Assembly: GCA_018056205.1 (NCBI GenBank)
Contig: JAGPGC010000054.1
Location: 1-7,369, forward strand
Direction: 5' to 3'
DNA: 7,369 nucleotides
Source of the DNA: Candidatus Atribacteria bacterium
GTDB lineage: Bacteria; Atribacterota; Atribacteria; Atribacterales; Atribacteraceae
Of this stretch, positions 1-6,489 are shown piece by piece (the first letter of the stretch is position 1; the number at the start of each line of letters is the position of its first letter). Below the pieces are notes generated by a model. That model saw only the letters and a program-made list of their open reading frames with translations, did not search any database and was not told the DNA's origin. The translations under genes and the position numbers were made by a program.

Positions 1-1418
1 ATATAGCTCAGGATGGTTACCTGGCTTTAGCCAAAGCAATAACTACCATGAGTCCTGATGATGTAATTGGAGAAATATTAAAATCTGGGCTTCGTGGAAG
101 GGGAGGCGGAGGATTCCCGACTGGACGTAAATGGCAATTTGCTCGTTTATCCAAATCGGATCGAAAGTTTATCGTCTGCAATGGCGACGAAGGTGATCCC
201 GGTGCTTTTATGGACCGGAGCGTTATGGAAGGCGATCCTCACACGGTTATTGAGGGAATGGCAATTGCTGGTTATGCTTTCGGAGCTCAAGAAGGGTACA
301 TTTATGTTCGAGCAGAATATCCCTTAGCAGTTAAGCGATTAAAAAAAGCAATAGCCGATGCTCGAGAAGCTGGGTTATTAGGGAAGAACCTTTTTGGCTC
401 TTCATTTTCCTTTGATCTTAACATTAAGGAAGGTGCCGGTGCTTTTGTCTGTGGAGAAGAAACGGCATTAATGGCTTCTATCGAAGGAAAACGGGGTATG
501 CCAAACCCCAGGCCACCCTTCCCCGCCAACAAAGGTCTCTGGGGATATCCCACTGTCATTAATAATGTTGAGACCTTGGCTAATGTTCCTATTATCATTC
601 TAAAAGGAGCCGACTGGTTTCGATCTTTCGGGACAGTTACCAGCCCAGGGACCAAAACCTTTGCGCTTTCCGGAAAGATACGAAATACTGGATTAGCAGA
701 GGTACCGATGGGTATCAGTCTCCGTGAGCTTATCTTTGAGGTTGGAGGAGGCATACAAAATGATCGTAAATTCAAAGCGGTACAAATTGGAGGACCGTCA
801 GGTGGGTGTTTGACCGAACAGCATTTGGATCTCAATGTGGATTACGATTCGCTCTGTGCTGCCGGTGCCATTATGGGTTCTGGTGGTTTGGTTACTATGG
901 ATGAAGATACCTGTATTGTTGAATTAGCCCGCTATTTCCTTCATTTCACTCAAAATGAATCTTGTGGTAAATGTGTGCCTTGCCGGGAAGGAACCAAGCA
1001 TATGTTAAATATTCTGCAGAAAATTGTTGAGGGTCGTGCTAAAGAGGAAGACCTTGAACTCCTGATTGAAACTGCTCAAGTGGTGCGTGATGCCTCACTT
1101 TGTGGTTTAGGAAAAACAGCCCCTAATCCAGTTTTGACTACCCTTCGATATTTTAAAGATGAATATCTTGATCATGTGAACAATCATGTCTGTGTTGCTC
1201 AGGTTTGCAATGCTATGAAAGAATACCGAATCGATCCAGAAAAATGTCGGGCTTGCGGAAAATGTGCCCGGGTATGTCCAGTGAAATGTATTTCCGGACG
1301 ACCGAAAGTGCCTTATTTTATTGATCAAGAAGCTTGTATTAAGTGCGGTTCGTGCTTCGAAGCCTGTCCCTTTGATGCGGTATTGATTGAATGGAGGTCG
1401 AAGAATCATGAGTTATGA
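1..1418 (+). CDS. hydB: NADH-dependent/bifurcating [FeFe] hydrogenase subunit beta (NuoF-like), 5'-partial
   Basis: This is the flavin and Fe-S subunit of a soluble multimeric [FeFe] hydrogenase; it exchanges electrons with NAD(H) through FMN and relays them to HydA. The frame is open to the left edge (first full codon at base 3), so the ATG at 48 is an internal Met. The part seen begins just before the NuoF core; family members carry an N-terminal thioredoxin-like [2Fe-2S] domain that would lie off the window. Visible motifs are the glycine-rich RGRGGGGFPTG (93-125), a NuoF/SLBB middle with QIGGPSGGC, and the NuoF [4Fe-4S] site ESCGKCVPC with Cys codons at 963, 972, 981 and 1101. At the C-terminus are two ferredoxin-type CxxCxxCxxxCP sites (1245-1277 and 1335-1367), which separate HydB from plain complex I NuoF. 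An H-x-C-x4-C segment just before them may correspond to the zinc site reported for HydB proteins (inference). The gene overlaps hydA by 11 bp, implying translational coupling. The family call is secure; bifurcating versus simple NADH-dependent activity is inferred. Confidence 0.95.
   Translation, partial: IAQDGYLALAKAITTMSPDDVIGEILKSGLRGRGGGGFPTGRKWQFARLSKSDRKFIVCNGDEGDPGAFMDRSVMEGDPHTVIEGMAIAGYAFGAQEGYIYVRAEYPLAVKRLKKAIADAREAGLLGKNLFGSSFSFDLNIKEGAGAFVCGEETALMASIEGKRGMPNPRPPFPANKGLWGYPTVINNVETLANVPIIILKGADWFRSFGTVTSPGTKTFALSGKIRNTGLAEVPMGISLRELIFEVGGGIQNDRKFKAVQIGGPSGGCLTEQHLDLNVDYDSLCAAGAIMGSGGLVTMDEDTCIVELARYFLHFTQNESCGKCVPCREGTKHMLNILQKIVEGRAKEEDLELLIETAQVVRDASLCGLGKTAPNPVLTTLRYFKDEYLDHVNNHVCVAQVCNAMKEYRIDPEKCRACGKCARVCPVKCISGRPKVPYFIDQEACIKCGSCFEACPFDAVLIEWRSKNHEL
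1393..1398 (+). promoter_or_regulatory. Shine-Dalgarno site of hydA, inside hydB
   Basis: GGAGGT is a near-perfect Shine-Dalgarno sequence 9 nt before the ATG at 1408. It decides the hydA start. The in-frame TTG at 1387 would translate the ribosome binding site itself, so it is rejected. The site lies inside the last codons of hydB, as expected for coupled translation. Confidence 0.85.
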
Positions 1419-3432
1419 TAATCTCAAAAAATCAGTGATCATTGATGGTCAAGAAATAGAATTAAGTAGTGAAAAAAACCTACTTGAAGTTGCACGAAAG
1501 GCAGATATTGATATTCCAACTTTCTGCTATCTTTCGGATTTGAGCGTTTATGGTGCTTGCCGGATGTGTTTGGTTGAAGTAGAAGGACGAGGCATTATGC
1601 CATCCTGTTCGACTCCTCCCGAGCCGGGTATGGTTATTAAAACCAATACTCAGAGAATTCTGAAAGCTCGAAAAATGGTTTTAGAATTGCTTTTAGCCAA
1701 CCATAAACGCGATTGTACCACTTGTGAGCGCAATTTAAACTGCCGTTTGCAGGAACTCTCGGCTCGCTTGGATATAACTGAAGTTCCTTTTGGTGAAAGG
1801 ACTGAAAATCTTCCGTTGGATACTTCCTCATTCTCTTTAGTTCGTGATCCTAATAAATGCATTCTTTGTGGTGATTGTGTTCGAACCTGTAATGAAATTG
1901 AAGGTATTGGAATTTATGATTTTACCCGGCGGGGTTCAAGATCGCTGGTTGAACCAGCTTTTGGTAAAAAACTCAGTGAAGTTGAGTGTGTTTATTGTGG
2001 GCAATGTTCAATTCGTTGTCCAACTGCTGCTTTGATTGTAAAGTCTGAGGTAGATAAAGCCTGGGAAGCGGTTTTAGATCCCGATAAATTTGTAGTGGCA
2101 CAAATAGCTCCGGCAGTTCGAGTGGCAGTTGGGGAAGCCTTTGGCTTGGAACCAGGTGAAATCAGTACCGGTAAAATAGCCGCTGCTTTGAAAAAAATCG
2201 GATTTGATCGAGTATTCGATACCGCATTTAGTGCTGATTTAACTACCGTCGAAGAAGCTGAGGAATTTTTTAAACGTCTGACCAAGGGCGGTCCTTTTCC
2301 TCACTTTACTTCATGTTGTCCATCTTGGGTGATCTATGCCGAAAGAAATTACCCTTTCTATTTAAATAACTTGTCAAGTGCCAAATCTCCCCAACAAATG
2401 TTTGGAGCTGTAATTAAAAATTTTGTGGCTAAAGTTGAAAATAAAACCCTGGATGAAATCATCTCAGTTTCCATCATGCCTTGCACAGCTAAAAAGTTCG
2501 AAGCTCGGCGACCCGAGTTTCAAACTGAGGGAAAACCGGACGTTGATATGGTTATGACTGCTCAGGAAATCATCAAGATGATTAAATCGGCCAACATTGA
2601 TTTTAAAGAACTGGAGCCGGTCCCTTTTGATGTTCCTTTAGGTTTAGGAACTGGAGCCGGAGTTATTTACGGGGTAACCGGTGGAGTGACCGAAGCCGTA
2701 CTTCGCTATGCCTATGAAAGATTGACGGGAAAAGAACTAAAGAATGTTGAGTTTAGCGGAGTTCGAGGATTTGAAAGCCTTCGAGAAGCCGAGGTTGACT
2801 TTGATGGTCGGACGGTAAAAGTAGCTGTGGTTCACGGTTTGGCAAATTTACAACGTTTAGTGAAAGAAATTAGAGAAGAAAGACGGTATTACGATTTGGT
2901 TGAAGTCATGAATTGTCCAGGGGGCTGTATCGGTGGTGGCGGCATGCCACTAGCTCACCCAGACCGAGACCTTATTCTGCGCAAAAGAGCCCAAGGTCTC
3001 TATAACGCTGACCGAATGAGTACTATCCGCAAGGCTCAGGATAATCCATCCTTAAAATATCTCTATGATATATGGCTGGAAAAACCTAATAGCGAAGAAG
3101 CTGAGAAAGTTCTCCATACCAGCTATCGTTCTCGTCGGAGAATTAGTAAAGAATTTATTCGGATTCAGGAAGCTAAGGAATCTCAGAAGATTGATATTGC
3201 CGTATGTGTAGGGACGAGTTGTTATCTGAAAGGTTCTTATAACCTTCTCCAGCGTTTCCTCGAACTGGTTAAAGAACATAACCTGCAAGATCGGGTGAGC
3301 ATTGGTGCCACTTTCTGTTTGGAAAAATGCTCCCAAGGTCCTAATATTCGAATCAACGATGAAGTAATATCCGGAGTAACTGAAGAAAAATTAAAAGAAA
3401 TTTTTGAAAATCTGGTATTAGCTAAACTTTAA
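1408..3432 (+). CDS. hydA: [FeFe] hydrogenase catalytic subunit alpha, HydA of the multimeric (M3/group A3-like) type
   Basis: This 674-residue cytoplasmic subunit makes or oxidises H2 at the H-cluster. Domains in order: an N-terminal plant-type [2Fe-2S] domain (Cys40, 51, 54, 67); a His-Cys3 [4Fe-4S] site (His99, Cys103, 106, 112); two [4Fe-4S] sites (Cys151/154/157/161 and Cys194/197/200/204); the H-cluster domain (about 225-515); a small-subunit-like helical segment (about 525-580); and a C-terminal thioredoxin-like [2Fe-2S] domain (Cys600, 605, 637, 641). The three H-cluster signatures are intact: TSCCPS (301-306), MPCTAKK (357-363) and MNCPGGCIGG (501-510). By alignment to clostridial CpI, Cys303 is the proton-transfer Cys, Cys304, 359, 503 and 507 are the cluster ligands, and Glu283 and Ser323 fall at the proton-path positions. 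The extra C-terminal [2Fe-2S] domain is typical of HydA in HydABC trimers such as that of Thermotoga and is absent from monomeric CpI. The first signature has Ser where Gly is more common (CCPG), a mild variation. Maturation requires HydE, HydF and HydG, which are not in this window. The gene is complete and probably last in its operon. Confidence 0.97.
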   Translation: MSYDNLKKSVIIDGQEIELSSEKNLLEVARKADIDIPTFCYLSDLSVYGACRMCLVEVEGRGIMPSCSTPPEPGMVIKTNTQRILKARKMVLELLLANHKRDCTTCERNLNCRLQELSARLDITEVPFGERTENLPLDTSSFSLVRDPNKCILCGDCVRTCNEIEGIGIYDFTRRGSRSLVEPAFGKKLSEVECVYCGQCSIRCPTAALIVKSEVDKAWEAVLDPDKFVVAQIAPAVRVAVGEAFGLEPGEISTGKIAAALKKIGFDRVFDTAFSADLTTVEEAEEFFKRLTKGGPFPHFTSCCPSWVIYAERNYPFYLNNLSSAKSPQQMFGAVIKNFVAKVENKTLDEIISVSIMPCTAKKFEARRPEFQTEGKPDVDMVMTAQEIIKMIKSANIDFKELEPVPFDVPLGLGTGAGVIYGVTGGVTEAVLRYAYERLTGKELKNVEFSGVRGFESLREAEVDFDGRTVKVAVVHGLANLQRLVKEIREERRYYDLVEVMNCPGGCIGGGGMPLAHPDRDLILRKRAQGLYNADRMSTIRKAQDNPSLKYLYDIWLEKPNSEEAEKVLHTSYRSRRRISKEFIRIQEAKESQKIDIAVCVGTSCYLKGSYNLLQRFLELVKEHNLQDRVSIGATFCLEKCSQGPNIRINDEVISGVTEEKLKEIFENLVLAKL

Positions 3433-3448
3433 AATTTAAGCTTTTTTT
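3420..3448 (+). terminator. Possible weak intrinsic terminator at the end of hydA
   Basis: AGCTAAA (3420-3426) can pair with TTT plus AGCT (3435-3442, one bulged A) and is followed by a run of seven T (3442-3448). The stem is short and AT-rich and overlaps the hydA stop codon, so it may be inefficient. It sits where the hydrogenase operon should end, just before a strong promoter. This is inference from shape and position only. Confidence 0.35.
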
Positions 3449-3458
3449 GATGGATCCG

Positions 3459-3487
3459 TTGACGGATGAACTTGATTCACCTATAAT
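3459..3487 (+). promoter_or_regulatory. Near-consensus sigma-70-type promoter for tRNA-Ala (and probably leuS)
   Basis: The -35 box is TTGACG (3459-3464, 5 of 6 matches) and the -10 box is TATAAT (3482-3487, 6 of 6), separated by the ideal 17 bp. Transcription would begin near 3494, giving a leader of about 18 nt before the tRNA. It is the best promoter in the window, as expected for a stable RNA gene. Because leuS has no evident promoter of its own, this may also supply leuS. Confidence 0.85.
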
Positions 3488-3511
3488 AAAGGTCGTCTGC
3501 AAAGGAGTTTT

Positions 3512-3587
3512 GGGGCTGTAGCTCAGTTGGGAGAGCGCCTCCTTGGCGTGGAGGAGGCCAGGGGTTCAACTCCCCTCAGCTCCACCA
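3512..3587 (+). tRNA. tRNA-Ala (anticodon GGC)
   Basis: This 76-nt gene folds into a full cloverleaf. The 7-bp acceptor stem (3512-3518 with 3577-3583) has the G3-U70 wobble pair that is the hallmark identity element for alanyl-tRNA synthetase. The D stem is GCTC/GAGC; the anticodon stem CCTCC/GGAGG encloses the loop TTGGCGT with anticodon GGC, which reads GCC and GCU alanine codons. The T arm is AGGGG-TTCAACT-CCCCT. The discriminator base is A and the CCA end is encoded (3585-3587). It has its own strong promoter and terminator and lies between the hydrogenase operon and leuS. Confidence 0.98.
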
Positions 3588-3594
3588 GCACATT

Positions 3595-3623
3595 AAAGCT
3601 CGTCCCTTCGGGACGGGCTTTTT
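3595..3623 (+). terminator. Rho-independent terminator after tRNA-Ala
   Basis: A stem of up to 12 bp (3595-3606 with 3610-3621), including one G-T pair, closes on a TTC loop (or a CTTCG-type loop) and runs into five T (3619-3623). It begins 8 nt after the tRNA 3' end and matches a textbook intrinsic terminator. It also lies about 20 bp before the leuS start, so either part of the transcription must read through it or leuS uses an unseen promoter. Confidence 0.88.
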
Positions 3624-3630
3624 CCATATA

Positions 3631-3635
3631 GGGGG
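3631..3635 (+). promoter_or_regulatory. Shine-Dalgarno site of leuS
   Basis: GGGGG, within AGGGGGT, lies 8 nt before the TTG at 3644. It is a one-mismatch version of AGGAGGT and supports the TTG as the true start. There is no upstream in-frame ATG or GTG with a better site. Confidence 0.6.
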
Positions 3636-3643
3636 TTAACAGT

Positions 3644-6115
3644 TTGCGAGAGAATTATGATTTTGATGCAATAGAATTGGAATGGCAACAGAAATGGTCA
3701 GAAAATCACCTTTTCCAGGTTGAAACCGACCCCAATCAAAAAAAATATTATGTGTTGGAAATGTTTCCTTATCCTTCTGGTGATCCTCATATGGGTCACG
3801 TCAAAAATTATGTCATTGGAGATGTGGTAGCTCGCTTTTTTCTTCGCCAAGGTTTGAATGTTCTCCATCCCATGGGGTATGATGCTTTTGGCTTGCCAGC
3901 AGAAAATGCTGCTATTAAACATAATATTCATCCTTCAGTTTGGACCCATGATAAAATTGATAAGATGCGGGAAGTTTTAAAACGGCTTGGCATTGGCTAT
4001 GATTGGCGGAGAGAAGTCATAACCTGTGAGCCAGAATATTATAAATTTACCCAGTGGTTTTTTCTGCAATTTTATAAAAATAATTTAGCATATAAGAAAG
4101 CCGGACAAGTTAACTGGTGCCCATCTTGTGCTACTGTTCTTGCTAATGAACAAGTGGTAGAGGGTAATTGTGAGCGGTGTGGTACTCCAGTTATCCGAAA
4201 AATGCTCAGTCAGTGGTATTTAAAAATCACCAAATATGCGGAAGCTCTACTAAATGACATCGAAACTCTCGGAGAATGGCCAGAGCGAGTTCTTAGCATG
4301 CAAAAAAATTGGATTGGTCGGAGCGAGGGAGCTTATATAAACTTTAACTTACCAGATTTAAACCAATCAATAAAAGTTTTTACAACCCGACCTGATACAA
4401 TTTTTGGGGCGACCTTTTTTGTTTTAGCACCGGAACATCCTTTGGTTGATGAACTGGTAGTTGGAACTCCCTATCAAAATAAAGTTAATGAATTTCGAGA
4501 AAAAATTGCTCACAAAAGTGAGATTGACCGAATGTCGGAAAATATAGATAAAGAAGGGATATACATCGGGAAAGAAATCGAAAATCCCCTCAGTGGTGAG
4601 AAAATTCCTATCTGGATTGCCGACTATGTACTTTACGAATATGGTACGGGTGCAATCATGGCAGTTCCCGCCCACGACGAGCGTGATTATCAATTTGCAG
4701 TAAAGTATAATTTACCAATTCGACAGGTGATTCAACCTTCCCAACCAGATAATGATGGGAAATATTACCCTGGACCAGGGATAATGATAAACTCTGGAGC
4801 GTTCAATGGATTACCTTCTGAAGAGGGGAAAAGAAGAATAATCTCTTATTTAGAAGAGAAAGGTATTGGGGAAGGAGCGGTTTCTTATCGTTTAAGAGAT
4901 TGGTTAATTTCTCGCCAAAGATATTGGGGAGCTCCTATTCCTATTTTGTATTGTGATTGTTGTGGTGAAGTGCCGGTTCCCGAACAAGATCTTCCGGTAC
5001 TACTTCCTCAAAACGTTGATTTCCAACCAGGAGGTCCCTCACCATTAGCTCGAAGTGCCGAATTTGTCAATACCGTCTGTCCAATTTGTGGTGGTTCTGC
5101 TCAAAGAGAAACTGATACAATGGATACCTTTATGTGTTCTTCTTGGTATTTTCTCCGTTATTGCTCACCCTGGTCTAACCAGATGCCTTTTGAAAAAAAG
5201 GATATTGATTATTGGATGCCGGTTGATCAATATATTGGAGGGGTGGAACATGCCATTCTTCACCTTCTTTATTCTCGTTTTTTTGTGAAAGTTTTGAAAG
5301 ATTTGGGAATGATCAATTTTTCCGAACCTTTCATCAACTTATTTGCCCAGGGAATGGTTACTAAGGGCGGAGTCAAAATGTCAAAATCAAAAGGGAATGT
5401 AGTGAGTCCACGAGAAATCATACAAAAATATGGGGCAGATACCGTTCGCATTTTCATTCTTTTTGCTGGTCCTCCCGAATTGGATATGGAATGGTCAGAT
5501 CGGGGTGTCGAGGGAGCGCATCGCTTTCTCAACCGGGTTTGGAGAACGGTGGTTGAAATTATTCAATGTCAGGAAAATAACCAAGCAGAACTTGATCAAG
5601 AGAGAATCAAAAGGTTGGAACGTTTAATCCATCGAACCATTTTAAAAGTGGACACTGATATTCGAGAGCGTTTCCATTTCAACACCGCGATTAGTTCATT
5701 AATGGAATTATTAAATGAAATCATCGATTCTTACCGAGTTTTTTCCGAGAAGGGGATTCATCCTCAGGAAAAAAAGATTTTAACTGAAGCGGTCAAAACC
5801 TTAATATCATTGCTCAACCCCTTTGTTCCTCACCTAACTGAAGAACTTTGGAAAGCCCTGGGAGAAAGCTCCTTTTTATCATCTGCAGAATGGTTAACTC
5901 ATGATGAAAAGAAATTAGCCGAAAACCAGGTGGAAATTGTCATCCAAATCAATGGAAAAGTGCGCAGTAAGGTTACTATACCTGCAGGTACCGAGGAAAA
6001 AGAAGTTTTACAATTGGCTTTAAAAGATGAAAAAGTTAAAACCTGGATGGATCAGAAAAAACTGGTTAAACATATTTTTGTTCAGGATAAACTATTGAAC
6101 CTGGTAATTCAGTAA
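3644..6115 (+). CDS. leuS: Leucyl-tRNA synthetase
   Basis: This 823-residue class Ia synthetase charges tRNA-Leu with leucine in the cytoplasm; the length is normal for bacterial LeuRS. It starts at TTG, supported by the Shine-Dalgarno site and by the family-typical opening NYDFDAIELEWQQKW. The HIGH signature appears as HMGH (49-52) and the KMSKS loop is exact (578-582). A zinc-type knuckle holds Cys159, 162, 176 and 179, and a second Cys-rich pair lies in the insert after the editing domain (YCDCCG and CPICGG). The CP1 editing domain is intact, with the threonine-rich TTRPDT (247-252) and Asp345 in AHDERD, the residue that in E. coli LeuRS (also Asp345) anchors the amino group of mischarged substrates. 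The C-terminal part has the anticodon-binding helices and the small tRNA-contacting domain starting at QINGKVRSK. No T-box or leucine attenuator precedes it; the only upstream elements are the tRNA-Ala gene and its terminator. Confidence 0.98.
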   Translation: MRENYDFDAIELEWQQKWSENHLFQVETDPNQKKYYVLEMFPYPSGDPHMGHVKNYVIGDVVARFFLRQGLNVLHPMGYDAFGLPAENAAIKHNIHPSVWTHDKIDKMREVLKRLGIGYDWRREVITCEPEYYKFTQWFFLQFYKNNLAYKKAGQVNWCPSCATVLANEQVVEGNCERCGTPVIRKMLSQWYLKITKYAEALLNDIETLGEWPERVLSMQKNWIGRSEGAYINFNLPDLNQSIKVFTTRPDTIFGATFFVLAPEHPLVDELVVGTPYQNKVNEFREKIAHKSEIDRMSENIDKEGIYIGKEIENPLSGEKIPIWIADYVLYEYGTGAIMAVPAHDERDYQFAVKYNLPIRQVIQPSQPDNDGKYYPGPGIMINSGAFNGLPSEEGKRRIISYLEEKGIGEGAVSYRLRDWLISRQRYWGAPIPILYCDCCGEVPVPEQDLPVLLPQNVDFQPGGPSPLARSAEFVNTVCPICGGSAQRETDTMDTFMCSSWYFLRYCSPWSNQMPFEKKDIDYWMPVDQYIGGVEHAILHLLYSRFFVKVLKDLGMINFSEPFINLFAQGMVTKGGVKMSKSKGNVVSPREIIQKYGADTVRIFILFAGPPELDMEWSDRGVEGAHRFLNRVWRTVVEIIQCQENNQAELDQERIKRLERLIHRTILKVDTDIRERFHFNTAISSLMELLNEIIDSYRVFSEKGIHPQEKKILTEAVKTLISLLNPFVPHLTEELWKALGESSFLSSAEWLTHDEKKLAENQVEIVIQINGKVRSKVTIPAGTEEKEVLQLALKDEKVKTWMDQKKLVKHIFVQDKLLNLVIQ

Positions 6116-6253
6116 TGGTAATCTTCTTCAAAAATACTATCCCTTTTTTTCCTACTTTATTTTATAATATAAACTATCGTAAAATAAAGAACTATATAAT
6201 TTGGATGGAAACTCATGCCGGATTCTGGCAGCAGATGAGGATGAAAATACTTG

Positions 6254-6356
6254 CCCCTCACCCTGACCCTTTCCCCCTAAGGGGCGAGGGAAATAGAAAT
6301 TTTAAATAATAATAGTGTTCCTTCTCCTTGATGGGAGAAGGTGAGGATGAGGGTGA
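6254..6356. repeat. Degenerate palindromic intergenic repeat (REP/MITE-like), two hairpins in inverted orientation
   Basis: The outer arms TCACCCT (6258-6264) and AGGGTGA (6350-6356) are exact inverted repeats. The match extends inward as TCACCCTnAyCCT, about 11 of 13 positions. Each half has its own hairpin: the left pairs 6267-6276 with 6281-6290 around CTAA (one mismatch, one wobble), and the right pairs 6320-6327 with 6334-6341. The two halves are diverged inverted copies of one C-rich unit, joined by an AT-rich spacer. C-rich units of the form CCCTCACCCT-A-CCCT are familiar as dispersed intergenic repeats in many bacterial genomes, and they often give rise to false short proteins. No transposase or clear target-site duplication is seen. 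It may act as an mRNA 3' end or terminator for leuS (inference). Confidence 0.7.
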
Positions 6357-6410
6357 TTTTTAAATTCATAAAGGTTCACGCATCACTCATAACGTAATTT
6401 TCAGGGTTGA

Positions 6411-6439
6411 TTGAAAGTTCTTGTGGTTTGAACTCTAAT
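6411..6439 (+). promoter_or_regulatory. Candidate promoter for comEA
   Basis: TTGAAA (6411-6416, 5 of 6 matches to the -35 consensus) and TCTAAT (6434-6439, 5 of 6 matches to the -10) are spaced by 17 bp. Transcription would start near 6446, after the TTG at 6442, which would rule that TTG out as a start and favour the ATG at 6490. The region is AT-rich, so a chance match is possible. Confidence 0.5.
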
Positions 6440-6489
6440 AATTGAACAAAAAATATAATTTGGAAATTATTGAATTTAGAGCGAAACCG

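Larger units (their letters stand above)
6116..6489. other. Intergenic region between leuS and comEA
   Basis: This gap of about 370 bp holds no convincing gene. Its first 95 bases are very AT-rich with T tracts. A small hairpin with stem TGCCGG/CTGGCA lies at 6216-6230 and has no T-run after it. Next comes the palindromic repeat (6254-6356), then an AT-rich stretch containing the candidate comEA promoter. No clear classical terminator follows leuS unless the repeat acts as one: its outer arm ends in TTTTT (6357-6361). Confidence 0.7.

Noticed and set aside
302..835. Long minus-strand open frame opposite hydB
   Set aside because: It lies wholly opposite a strongly conserved coding region, contains no recognisable domain, and reads as a codon-usage shadow of hydB.
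1387..1407. TTG upstream start for hydA adding seven residues
   Set aside because: These codons translate the GGAGGT ribosome binding site of the ATG at 1408, which has ideal spacing and gives a family-typical N-terminus.
3588..3643. T-box or leucine attenuator in front of leuS
   Set aside because: There are only 56 bases between the tRNA and the start, filled by the terminator hairpin; no T-box sequence, specifier loop or Leu-rich leader peptide fits.
6163..6168. TATAAT after leuS as a -10 box
   Set aside because: No -35-like sequence lies at 16-18 bp upstream and the stretch is generally AT-rich, so it is most likely a chance match.
6115..6309. Small 64-codon frame starting at an ATG that overlaps the leuS stop codon
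   Set aside because: Its first part is AT-rich low-complexity sequence and its end (PHPDPFPLRGEG) is translation of the palindromic repeat, a well-known source of false proteins. There is no Shine-Dalgarno site or recognisable domain.
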